Origin: an uncultured Collinsella sp.
Lineage (GTDB): Bacteria; Actinomycetota; Coriobacteriia; Coriobacteriales; Coriobacteriaceae
Assembly (NCBI GenBank): GCA_959027945.1
Contig: CAUFRO010000020.1
Coordinates: 1 to 39,719, forward strand
Direction: 5' to 3'
DNA: 39,719 nucleotides
Part shown: positions 32,447-39,709 of the stretch, in pieces
Layout of the letters: each line of letters starts with the position of its first letter
How positions within the stretch are numbered: position 1 is the stretch's first letter
Position numbers and translations under genes: made by a program
The notes under the pieces: model-generated
What the model was told of the DNA's origin: nothing
Databases searched by the model: none
Seen by the model: only the letters and a program-made list of their open reading frames with translations

Positions 32447-32492
32447 ATTCTATCAAAGCGCAGTTAGATATGCGAATGTTTGTTCGCATATC
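32447..32492 (-). promoter_or_regulatory. Promoter of the small peptide with LexA-like palindrome
   Basis: TAGAAT (32452-32447, minus strand) is a good -10 box. The position 17 bp upstream (32470-32475) falls inside the perfect palindrome GATATGCGAA-N6-TTCGCATATC (32467-32492). Its centre, CGAATGTTTGTTCG (32473-32486), resembles the Gram-positive LexA box CGAAC-N4-GTTCG with one change in the outer arms. Overlap with the -35 region fits a repressor site. Confidence 0.45.
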
Positions 32493-32504
32493 AGAAGATC
32501 GGAA

Positions 32505-32545
32505 CTCGGGCATGGCGAAGGAGCAGTTCCTTTGCCATACCCGAG
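32505..32545. repeat. Long imperfect hairpin
   Basis: CTCGGGCATGGCGAAGGA (32505-32522) pairs with 32528-32545 over 18 positions with one mismatch and one G-U, around a 5-nt loop. It lies 13 bases from the LexA-like palindrome. It may be a terminator for leftward transcription from the HAD gene, or part of the module. Confidence 0.65.
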
Positions 32546-32823
32546 CTTGTCGCCGAACTGCTACCTACATTTTTCGAGTTATTCGGCCACGCTGCTGGTT
32601 CTGCATAAATGCACCACCGGGATTATCTGAGAGTTTTTGTCCTTATTTGAGCGCATACATGCCCATTTGCGCACTTACGTCACCGAATCAAACACCGTTA
32701 GAGGTATGAATGTTCCTGCGAGGGCATCTTTAGCCATTTAACGACCTCCGACAGGCCGAATAACTCGAAATTTGTTGGTGGCGAAAGCGTAACAGTCCTA
32801 TACGCCAAAAGCCGGCATCTCCC
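32546..32823. other. Gene-poor stretch with a 20-codon ORF
   Basis: The only candidate is a minus-strand ORF at 32675-32737 (20 residues, MAKDALAGTFIPLTVFDSVT) with GGAGGT seven bases before its ATG. It is too short to assign and may be the start of a broken gene. Nothing else is recognisable. Confidence 0.3.
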
Positions 32824-32854
32824 ATGTGACAAAGGGACTGTCCCTTTGTCACAT
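32824..32854 (-). repeat. Perfect palindrome overlapping the HAD stop codon
   Basis: The 14-nt arms ATGTGACAAAGGGA (32824-32837) and TCCCTTTGTCACAT (32841-32854) flank CTG. On the minus strand it begins at the HAD gene's TAA and reads AAAGGGACAG through the core. Confidence 0.88.
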
Positions 32855-33717
32855 TATTCGATGACGGTGCGAGAGTTTTGCTTGCGCATGGTGGCGAGCA
32901 TGTGTTTGGGGACGGCGTGGACCATGCAACTGCCGATAGTTGCGCTCGCGGCGGCCTTGGCGGCATCGCTTGCGTTTTTGGTCGCGTAGCTGTGGCGGAA
33001 GCGTTTGAGCATGGCGATGTCGTTGCCGCCGTCTCCGTAAACCGCGACCTCATCCTCGGCAATGCCGTAGTAGCCCGCCAGCCAGGCCACGCTCTCGCCC
33101 TTGTTGCATGCCACATCCGTGATCTCAAACATCACCGGGTCAAACGGCGCGTTGACCACGCGGTCCGAGCGCTCGGCCAAATACGCCTTAAGGTCGCGCT
33201 CCAGCTCGGGCGAGATCACACGGCAGTTGATCTTGCACACATCGTGGCGCAGAATGTCACCGATCGACTGGTCGAAATACTGTTCCTCGTGATACCCGCC
33301 ACGTGCACGCATGCCGCGCATCACGATGCGCTTGATAGGACTGTCCTTTTTAAAGCCCGCCTGATGCATCTCGAACGAACCGCTCGAGAACATGCCATCG
33401 GGCGTGGAGCAATCAAAGCAAATGTCCGGGAACTCCTTGAGCAGCTCCTCGGTGATCTGCGGATCGATGGTCCAGGTCTTGAGCACCTCGCCATGACTGT
33501 CGCGCACAATGGAGCCGTTAGAGCAGCAGGCATCGAGCGCCAGCCCCGTAAAGCCATGTTCGCCGATCGGCAACGTCGAGCGCCCGGTCGCAGGAACCAC
33601 ATGCAGGCCAGCCTCGGTCAGCTCGCGAATGGCACGGCGGATGGTCCCATCTGCTTCGTGCAGGGCGTTCAGCAGTGTTCCGTCTAAGTCACTCGCAAAC
33701 ATCTTGATCATGGGCAT
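32854..33717 (-). CDS. HAD superfamily hydrolase (Cof-type)
   Basis: Cytoplasmic phosphatase of the Cof/HAD-IIB group, which usually acts on sugar phosphates or other small phosphorylated metabolites. The 287-residue protein starts with the nucleophile motif FASDLDGTLLN (motif I). It has PATGRS-type motif II (VPATGRSTLPIG), the Lys/Glu region near NKGESVAWLAGYYGI and motif IV GDGGNDIAMLKRF. Length is standard. The ATG at 33717 has AGGAG four to five bases upstream; the ATG at 33711 is also possible. The stop runs directly into a palindromic repeat. It is downstream of amtB-glnK but separated by a hairpin, so probably independent. Confidence 0.93.
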   Translation of the reverse strand: MPMIKMFASDLDGTLLNALHEADGTIRRAIRELTEAGLHVVPATGRSTLPIGEHGFTGLALDACCSNGSIVRDSHGEVLKTWTIDPQITEELLKEFPDICFDCSTPDGMFSSGSFEMHQAGFKKDSPIKRIVMRGMRARGGYHEEQYFDQSIGDILRHDVCKINCRVISPELERDLKAYLAERSDRVVNAPFDPVMFEITDVACNKGESVAWLAGYYGIAEDEVAVYGDGGNDIAMLKRFRHSYATKNASDAAKAAASATIGSCMVHAVPKHMLATMRKQNSRTVIE

Positions 33718-33752
33718 GCCTCTCCTTCGTCTGCACGATATTGTAGACGAGA

Positions 33753-33782
33753 ACGGGCGCGCCCCAAGAGAGGCGCGCCCGT
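33753..33782 (-). terminator. Hairpin between glnK and the HAD gene
   Basis: A perfect 11-bp GC-rich stem (33753-33763 with 33772-33782, arm ACGGGCGCGCC) with an 8-nt loop lies 17 bases past the glnK stop. Few T residues follow. Confidence 0.65.
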
Positions 33783-33798
33783 CAGGCGAAAGATTGTC

Positions 33799-34137
33799 CT
33801 ACACCGCAGCGGGGCCGCGTTCGCCGGTACGGATGCGGATGACTTCCTCGACCGGCTCGACCCAGATCTTGCCATCGCCGACGGCTCCGGTGCGAGCGGC
33901 GTTGCAGATGATGTCGACAATGCCATCGACGTGCTCATCGGCGCAAATAAGGGTGAACTGTACCTTAGGGATCGTGTTGACAAGTAACTCGTTGCCGCGC
34001 GCGTATTCCTTCCAGCCATGCTGTGCACCGCAGCCCTGCACCTGGTTGATAGTCATGCCGCGAACATCGGCAGCAAACAGCGCATCTTTAAGAACCTCAA
34101 GCTTTTCCTGGCGCACGATAGCCGTGATCTTTTTCAT
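33799..34137 (-). CDS. glnK: P-II family nitrogen regulatory protein
   Basis: P-II proteins are trimeric sensors of 2-oxoglutarate and ATP/ADP; GlnK types bind and close the ammonium channel AmtB. The 112-residue protein starts MKKITAIVRQEKLEVLKDAL and carries the T-loop GCGAQHGWKEYARGNELLVN, then IPKVQFTLICADE and the C-terminal GDGKIWVEPVEEVIRIRTGE. Residue 51, the usual T-loop tyrosine that is uridylylated or adenylylated, is leucine here. Control by covalent modification at that site therefore looks lost, leaving control by ligands. The ATG has AGAGGAA seven bases upstream. It follows amtB as in most bacteria, across a long intercistronic hairpin. Confidence 0.93.
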   Translation of the reverse strand: MKKITAIVRQEKLEVLKDALFAADVRGMTINQVQGCGAQHGWKEYARGNELLVNTIPKVQFTLICADEHVDGIVDIICNAARTGAVGDGKIWVEPVEEVIRIRTGERGPAAV

Positions 34138-34180
34138 AATGAATTCCTCTCAATAATCAACGTATCCCTTTACATGAGAC

Positions 34181-34284
34181 GCGGGTTTCCCAGGTGCCGC
34201 AGATTGGGTTGAAAGAGGAGCGCCGCGTACTTTTGTACGCAAGCGACGGTTTGAAACCCAAGGTGCGGTGCCTGGGGAAGCCGC
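34181..34284. repeat. Long imperfect inverted repeat between amtB and glnK
   Basis: Starting at the amtB stop, about 30-nt arms (34181-34211 and 34252-34284) pair with a few mismatches, including TTGGGTT/AACCCAA and CCGCA/TGCGG. The centre holds a perfect GCGTAC-TTTT-GTACGC hairpin (34225-34240). Much of the intercistronic region would fold into one rod. Confidence 0.75.
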
Positions 34285-35561
34285 TAGTCAAGTCCCGAGA
34301 AGGAGGGATATGCGCTCTCGCCGTGCTGACTCGCATCCAGGCCCAGCGCCTCGTCGGCCTCGTCCACGCGCAGGCTGCCGTGGAACAGCGCCTTGACCAC
34401 CGCGGCGATCACCAAGTCGAGCACCAGTACAATAGCGACCGTCACCACAATGCCCAAAATCTGCGAGATGAGCAGCGAGACATCGCCCGTGTAGAACAGG
34501 CCGCCCTTACCGGTCCACGAGAGCTCCGGCACGCAGAACAGCCCCGTGAGCACGCCGCCCAGGATGCCGCCGATGCCGTGGCAGCCAAACGCGTCGAGCG
34601 CATCGTCGTAGCCAAATTTGGTCTTAAGATGGCTGATGGCCAGGTAGCAGACGGGAGATACGATCAGGCCCATGACCAGCGCCGCCCACGGCTCGACAAA
34701 GCCCGCGCCCGGCGTGACCACCACAAGGCCCGCAACCAGACCGGTGCTGGCGCCCACCAGCGTGGGGCGACCTGTGTGCACGCGCTCGACGGCAAGCCAC
34801 GAGACCATGCCCGCCGCGCTGGCCGTCACGGTATTGAGGATGGCAAGTGCCGCCACGGCGTCGGCCTTGAACTCGCTGCCGCCGTTAAAGCCAAACCAGC
34901 CAAACCAAAGCAGGCCGGCTCCCAGCGCCACAAACGGCACGTTATGCGGACGGTAGCTCACCATGCCAAAGCCGCGACGACGGCCGAGCATTAAGCAGAG
35001 AATCAGGCCCGTAAGACCAGACGAGATGTGCACCACGTCGCCGCCGGCAAAGTCGAGCGCGCCGATGATATCGCCAATAAAGGAGCCCTCGCCGCCCCAA
35101 GCCATGTGAGCGAGCGGCGCATAGACCACGAGCAGCCAAATACCCAGGAAGGCCGTCGTGGCACCGAACTTAACGCGGCCGGCCAGGCTGCCCGTGACGA
35201 TAGCAGCCGTGATCATGGCAAATGCCATCTGGAAGGCGATGTTGATGATCTGAGGGTAGACGACACCGTCCGCAGCATTGCCCTCAGCCGCCTGCAGCAC
35301 CTGGTTGAGCACCGGCAGGCACAGCAGCTGGTCAAGGCCTCCAATAAACGGACTCGAACCGTCGCCGCCATAGGCCAGAGACCAGCCGGCAACAATCCAC
35401 AGCACACCAACCAGACCAATGGCGCCAAAGCACATGAGCATGGTGTTGATGACATTTTTGCGCCTGGACAGGCCGCCATAGAAAAACGCCAGACCCGGTG
35501 TCATTAAAAACACGAGCATGGTGCAGATGAGCATAAACGTTGTCGATCCCGTATCGTACAT
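34284..35561 (-). CDS. amtB: Ammonium transporter
   Basis: AmtB/MEP-type ammonium channel in the cytoplasmic membrane. The 425-residue protein has about 11 helices. It begins TTFMLICTMLVFLMTPGLAF, with FYGGLSRRKNV directly after the first helix. It includes MAWGGEGSFIGDIIGALDFAGGDVVHI-type pore sequence (34900-35100 region), where the twin-histidine first position lies in VHISSGLTGL, and LDAFGCHGIGGILGG with the second histidine. The frame extends upstream, but the ATG at 35561 has AAGGGAG eight bases before it and matches the family. It forms an operon with glnK. Its upstream region has a 17-nt direct repeat that may bind a nitrogen regulator (inference). Confidence 0.96.
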   Translation of the reverse strand: MYDTGSTTFMLICTMLVFLMTPGLAFFYGGLSRRKNVINTMLMCFGAIGLVGVLWIVAGWSLAYGGDGSSPFIGGLDQLLCLPVLNQVLQAAEGNAADGVVYPQIINIAFQMAFAMITAAIVTGSLAGRVKFGATTAFLGIWLLVVYAPLAHMAWGGEGSFIGDIIGALDFAGGDVVHISSGLTGLILCLMLGRRRGFGMVSYRPHNVPFVALGAGLLWFGWFGFNGGSEFKADAVAALAILNTVTASAAGMVSWLAVERVHTGRPTLVGASTGLVAGLVVVTPGAGFVEPWAALVMGLIVSPVCYLAISHLKTKFGYDDALDAFGCHGIGGILGGVLTGLFCVPELSWTGKGGLFYTGDVSLLISQILGIVVTVAIVLVLDLVIAAVVKALFHGSLRVDEADEALGLDASQHGESAYPSFSGLD

Positions 35562-35663
35562 TCGCTCTCCCTTGGTCGCATGAACGTTGTCGGCGCCCAT
35601 AATGCGGCCGAGGGGCAACTGGTGTAGACCAGATACGGCATTGTTAAACGCGGCGTTGTCGAA

Positions 35664-35700
35664 TGGAAACGGCGCCGCAATCTTGGAAACGGCGCGGCAA
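35664..35700. promoter_or_regulatory. Direct repeat upstream of amtB
   Basis: TGGAAACGGCGCCGCAA (35664-35680) recurs at 35684-35700 with one change. The 20-bp period is about two helical turns, on one face of the DNA, and the site is about 100-140 bases upstream of the amtB start. Confidence 0.4.
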
Positions 35701-35759
35701 CGGACGCGAAACGAACGGGAAATACGCGAGCAAGGAAGCCGTGAGCGCGCCCGTCTCGG

Positions 35760-36779
35760 CTAGTGGCGGAACAGCTCGCGGGCTCGGTCGCGGAGATTAG
35801 TTGCTCGAATGACACCTTCGTAGCGATTGATGCGCAGACGCGGGAAGGCATTGAAAAAGCGCAGGTCACGACGACTGAGTGACACGCTCGGTACCGGACG
35901 GCTCATGCGCTTACCGGCAAGGCGACGGCTGAGCGACGGACGCGGCATGCTCGGCGCGGCATCGGCCACGCGGCGGGCAGCGAGCGCCAGGCCGCGAGCA
36001 CCATCCGAGATAAACGTCGGCATCGAAGCCTTCTCGCGCAGGGCATCGAGCGTCGCGTCGCCCAGCTCCGCCAGCCACGCGTTAACGGCACGGCTGCGGA
36101 TATGCGTCTGTGCCACCGAGTCGATCGCCGAATCGGGAATACGTTCGAGCATGGAGTCGGACGCATCGGCGAGCGACTCGTTGATGCGGTCGGCAAGGTC
36201 GGCCCGGACGCGCTCCAGCTGATCGGACAGACGCCGCCAGCTCGCCAACGAGCATGCCGCGTCGACCATCATCGCGACCGCGACGATAAAAGCGGACAGC
36301 CGCACAATCAGCACCGGCAGATGGCCAAGCAGCCCCAACAATGCCGGCTCCACTAAACGGCAAATGCACAACGCACCCAAGCCAAACGCGCATGCCCAGT
36401 ACAGACAGATGCGTCCGTGCAGGTTAAACGGCAGGTGCGAATAGTCCCAAAAGCGAGCCCCCGTTGTTTTTTCCAGCAGCACGCCTACGCTGTACTCAAT
36501 CACGCTGCATACGAGCGCTGCAGCGACAAACTGGCTCGAGGCATCCGGAATCCCACGCAACAGCAGCCAGCAGGCAATGCCGCCCGCGCCATAGATGGGG
36601 CAGCACGGCCCAAGCAAAAAGCCACTGTTGGCAAATCGTCCGTGATTGAGCATGGCGCATACTGTCGACTCCCATGCCCAACCGCAAAACCCGTAAAAGG
36701 CAAACGAGAGCACCAGTGCCGAGAGTGGGCAGGCGGCAAGCGTCGCGCCGCCAAACGCCATATCAATCGCGGTCCCCAC
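35760..36779 (-). CDS. Putative ABC-transporter type IV (CmpB-like) membrane protein
   Basis: A 339-residue membrane protein of the family annotated as putative ABC transporter permease (ABC_trans_CmpB, PF06541 type). Signature parts are FYGFCGWAWESTVCAMLNHG, NSGFLLGPCCPIYGAGG, EYSVGVLLEKTTGARFWDYS and LPFNLHGRICLYWACAFG, spread over five to six helices in residues ~15-180. The C-terminal ~150 residues are helical and basic. No ATPase partner is next to it, so the transporter label is only by family. Start is GTG at 36779; it lies three bases after the stop of the HD gene, so the two are co-transcribed. Confidence 0.82.
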   Translation of the reverse strand: MGTAIDMAFGGATLAACPLSALVLSFAFYGFCGWAWESTVCAMLNHGRFANSGFLLGPCCPIYGAGGIACWLLLRGIPDASSQFVAAALVCSVIEYSVGVLLEKTTGARFWDYSHLPFNLHGRICLYWACAFGLGALCICRLVEPALLGLLGHLPVLIVRLSAFIVAVAMMVDAACSLASWRRLSDQLERVRADLADRINESLADASDSMLERIPDSAIDSVAQTHIRSRAVNAWLAELGDATLDALREKASMPTFISDGARGLALAARRVADAAPSMPRPSLSRRLAGKRMSRPVPSVSLSRRDLRFFNAFPRLRINRYEGVIRATNLRDRARELFRH

Positions 36780-36782
36780 CGT

Positions 36783-37319
36783 CTACCCTCTCCTCTTTTC
36801 GCTCGATTCGCCACTCACGTCATCGTCCGCCTCGTCCTTGCGCCGCAGACGACCGGCGACCGTCTCGCGCAGAGCGCACCATTTATCTGCCAGGCATACA
36901 ATCCAAGCCTCACGACACGTCGGCGGCACTGGCACCAGCGGAAACATATGCCGCACGATAATATTCCGTTCGCGCGGCGTCAGCTCAAAATCTTCCTCCG
37001 CACGTGCCAGGGCAAAAAACGGGTGGCGAAAGCCATGCAGCCGATGGCTTGGGTCGGGATCGTGCCAGTCATAGAGAAAGTAATCGTGCAGCAGGGCCCC
37101 GCGCAACAACGAAGCACGGTCGACCGAAATGCCGGCACGGCCCAAGCGCTCGGCAAAGGACAGGCTCGCCCGCGCTACCGAAGTCACATGTGCATAGACC
37201 GTCACGTCGCCATGCTGGATAAACTCGTGCGTCAGGTCCAAGCGGCCCGCCTGGGCCAGCTGGCGGGCGGCATAGTCGACCTCGTGCGCGATTTTTTCGG
37301 CACGAACGGCATCGGACAT
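36783..37319 (-). CDS. HD domain protein
   Basis: A 178-residue metal-dependent phosphohydrolase-like protein. The HD metal-binding set is visible: His44 in VYAHVTSVAR, His-Asp at 78-79 in GALLHDYFLYDWHD and Asp145 in CLADKW. It resembles small YfbR/uncharacterised HD hydrolases that act on nucleotides or signalling nucleotides; the substrate is unknown. I chose the ATG at 37319 (MSDAVRAEKIAHEVD) with AAGGAGG five bases upstream; the frame extends 24 codons further but without homology or site. It is the first gene of a two-gene unit with the CmpB-like protein and is divergent from dxs. Confidence 0.85.
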   Translation of the reverse strand: MSDAVRAEKIAHEVDYAARQLAQAGRLDLTHEFIQHGDVTVYAHVTSVARASLSFAERLGRAGISVDRASLLRGALLHDYFLYDWHDPDPSHRLHGFRHPFFALARAEEDFELTPRERNIIVRHMFPLVPVPPTCREAWIVCLADKWCALRETVAGRLRRKDEADDDVSGESSEKRRG

Positions 37320-37547
37320 GCTGCCTCCTTCCAGCGACTCACGGCGACAAGCCACGGCCTGTGCACAATCGATAAAAACATCATGGAACATATCAGTATG
37401 GCATCGGACAAAACGTTTTGCCCCACCAGTTGGCGAATTACCGCGCCGCCGTCACATATCAAACGCCAAAATGTGCGAGACTGTCTTGTGCAATTGTGTC
37501 GGCCGAGGGAGCGCCGGCGCTCGATTCGCATGGAGTAACCCACAACG

Positions 37548-39329
37548 ATGCTGCTTACGCAAACGACAACGCCCGAGGACGTCAAGGCTCTTAATCGTGC
37601 CGAGCTCCCGCAGCTCTGCGACGAGATTCGCCACGCCATCCTCGAAAGCTCCGCCGCCGTCGGCGGGCACGTTGCCCCCAACCTGGGCGTCGTTGAGCTT
37701 ACGGTTGCGCTTCATCGCGTGTTTAACTCCCCTATCGACAAGATAGTCTTTGACGTTTCGCACCAGACCTACGCCCACAAGGCGCTGACCGGGCGCGCGT
37801 ATACCTATATCGATCCGGAACGTTTTGGCGAGGCCTCTGGCTTTGCCAATCCCGACGAGTCCGAGCACGACCTGTTCGCCATGGGCCATACCTCCACGTC
37901 GGTGAGCCTGGGCTGCGGCCTGGCGCACGCTCGTGACCTGGCGGGCGATACGTACAACGTCATCACCATCATTGGCGACGGCTCGCTTTCGGGCGGCCTG
38001 GCGTTTGAGGGCTTTAACAATGCCGCCGAACTCGATAGCAACCTGATCATCATCGTCAACGATAACGACCAGTCCATCGCCGAGAACCATGGCGGCCTGT
38101 ATCGCAATCTGGCCGAGCTGCGCACCAGCAACGGCACCTGTGAGCGCAACGTTTTCCGCGCGATGGGGCTCGACTACCGCTATCTGGACGCCGGTAACGA
38201 TGTGTTGGCCCTCGTCGACGCGCTGCAGGAACTGCGCAATATCGATCATCCCATCGTGCTGCACGTCTCCACCGCCAAGGGCAAGGGCTTTGAGCCGGCC
38301 CAGAGCGACCCCGAACGCTGGCACCACGTGGGTCCGTTTGACATGGCGACTGGGCGCAAGCTCTGCCCGGGCCATCCGAGCGAGCCCGCGCCGCGCACCT
38401 ATGCTGACATTACGGGCGAGGCGCTCAGCGCCGCCATCGAGCGCGATCCACAGGTCGTTGGCATCACGGCCGCCACGCCCTACATTATGGGCTTTACACC
38501 CGAGCTTCGCGCTGCCGCCGGCAAACAGTTCGTCGATGTGGGCATTGCCGAGGAGCACGCCGTGACCTTTGCCACCGCGCTTGCGCGCTCGGGCGCCAAG
38601 CCAGTCTTTGGTGTGTACGGTACGTTTTTGCAGCGCGCCTACGACGAGCTGTGGCACGACCTGTGCCTCAACGACGCCCCCGCAACCATTTTGGTGTTTG
38701 GTGCGTCAATCTTTGGCACCACGTCCGAGACGCATCTTTCGTTCTTTGATATTTCCATGCTGGGCGGTCTTCCCAACATGCACTACTTGGCGCCGGCCTG
38801 CATGGAGGAATATCTGTCCATGCTGAGCTGGTCGCTCGACCACCGCGAGCATCCCGTGGCAATCCGCGTACCGGGCATCGGCCTGGTAAGCCGCCCCGAC
38901 CTTGCGCCCGCCGAAGACACCGACTACAGCGCCGTTCGCTACAACGTGGTGCGTCAGGGCCGCGACGTTGCCGTGCTCGCGCTTGGCGATTTCTTTGAGC
39001 TGGGTGAGCGCGTGGCAAACCGCTTGGCCGCCGAGTACGGTATCGAGGCCACGCTCGTCAACCCTCGCTTTGCAGCCGAGCTCGACCGCAAGTTCCTCGA
39101 CAGCCTTGTCGCCGAGCATCGCGTTGTCGTCACCCTCGAGGACGGCATCTTGGACGGCGGCTGGGGCGAGCGCGTGGCGTGCTACCTGGCCTGCACGCCC
39201 GTGCGCACGCGCACCTTCGGCATCGCCAAGGGCTTCCCCGACCGCTACGACCCCAACGAACTGCTCGCGCAGAACGGCATGACGGTCGAGAACATGGCCG
39301 CCGAAGCCGCAAGACTACTCAACGAGTAA
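37548..39329 (+). CDS. dxs: 1-deoxy-D-xylulose-5-phosphate synthase (divergent)
   Basis: DXS condenses pyruvate and glyceraldehyde 3-phosphate using thiamine diphosphate, the first step of the MEP isoprenoid pathway and a source for thiamine and pyridoxal. The 593-residue protein has the N-terminal LCDEIRHAIL and HVAPNLGVVELTVALHRVFN segment, His72 in SHQTYAHKALTGR, the TPP motif GDGS at 143-146 with NDN at 171-173, and the pyrimidine-domain IAEEHAVTFATALARSG. It is about 30 residues shorter than typical DXS. It also differs at usually conserved spots (DVSHQTY for DVGHQAY, AMGHTSTS for GTGHSSTS). The GGAG before the ATG is unusually far (about 12 bases). It could be a specialised paralogue. 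Confidence 0.9.
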   Translation: MLLTQTTTPEDVKALNRAELPQLCDEIRHAILESSAAVGGHVAPNLGVVELTVALHRVFNSPIDKIVFDVSHQTYAHKALTGRAYTYIDPERFGEASGFANPDESEHDLFAMGHTSTSVSLGCGLAHARDLAGDTYNVITIIGDGSLSGGLAFEGFNNAAELDSNLIIIVNDNDQSIAENHGGLYRNLAELRTSNGTCERNVFRAMGLDYRYLDAGNDVLALVDALQELRNIDHPIVLHVSTAKGKGFEPAQSDPERWHHVGPFDMATGRKLCPGHPSEPAPRTYADITGEALSAAIERDPQVVGITAATPYIMGFTPELRAAAGKQFVDVGIAEEHAVTFATALARSGAKPVFGVYGTFLQRAYDELWHDLCLNDAPATILVFGASIFGTTSETHLSFFDISMLGGLPNMHYLAPACMEEYLSMLSWSLDHREHPVAIRVPGIGLVSRPDLAPAEDTDYSAVRYNVVRQGRDVAVLALGDFFELGERVANRLAAEYGIEATLVNPRFAAELDRKFLDSLVAEHRVVVTLEDGILDGGWGERVACYLACTPVRTRTFGIAKGFPDRYDPNELLAQNGMTVENMAAEAARLLNE

Positions 39330-39330
39330 G

Positions 39331-39376
39331 AAAACCTCCGCAAGGAAAGCACCCCCCTGCGGAGGTTTTTGTTTTC
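39331..39376 (+). terminator. Intrinsic terminator of dxs
   Basis: AAAACCTCCGCA (39331-39342) pairs perfectly with TGCGGAGGTTTT (39358-39369), followed by TGTTTTC. It begins directly after the stop codon. Confidence 0.93.
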
Positions 39377-39388
39377 GCGACGCGATTA

Positions 39389-39604
39389 TCTCAATCTGTA
39401 ACATCTAGGGCCCGAATTCCCGTCTAACTGTTACAGATCTAGACAAGACGTCTTAGTCCCTGACCTTTGTCTCAATCTGTAACAGATAGAGACCTTTTGT
39501 CCGTCCAGATGTTACAGATCGAGACATTCGAATTCCCCTGAAGAGAAAATCTCGATCTGCAACAGTTAGAACCCATTTCCTCGTCTACCTGTTACTGATT
39601 GAGA
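39389..39604. repeat. Array of three ~57-bp palindromic units
   Basis: Unit 1 (39389-39445), unit 2 (39468-39526) and unit 3 (39550-39604) each have a left arm like TCTCAATCTGTAACA and a right arm like TGTTACAGATTGAGACA. The loops differ but share a CGTCTA/CGTCCA element before the right arm. Unit 2 pairs 16 of 17 arm positions. Centres are about 80 bp apart. No ORF is present. Confidence 0.8.
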
Positions 39605-39664
39605 CAAAACAGCGAGGCGGGCCGTCCGAAAAGCACTATCTCAGCAGCAACAACCGACGTTTGT

Positions 39665-39709
39665 CCAGATAAAACCTGCCAAAATAAACCTGTCCCTTTT
39701 TGGTAGGTA
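39665..39709 (-). repeat. REP-like palindrome, third copy
   Basis: Reverse complement of the element at 15433-15478 with few differences: arms AAACCTGCCAAAA (39672-39684) and TTTTTGGTAGGT (39697-39708), core CCTGTCCC on the plus strand. Confidence 0.85.

Noticed and set aside
32675..32737. A 20-codon minus-strand ORF with a good ribosome site
   Set aside because: No homology or structural feature supports it; listed only within the gene-poor stretch.
32072..32854. The bracketed gene-poor interval as a composite transposon
   Set aside because: There is no transposase, and the bracketing palindromes are short REP-like units that also occur singly elsewhere.
39389..39604. The three-unit array as a CRISPR
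   Set aside because: The repeated parts are palindromic arms with varying loops, spacers are not of constant size and no cas gene is present.
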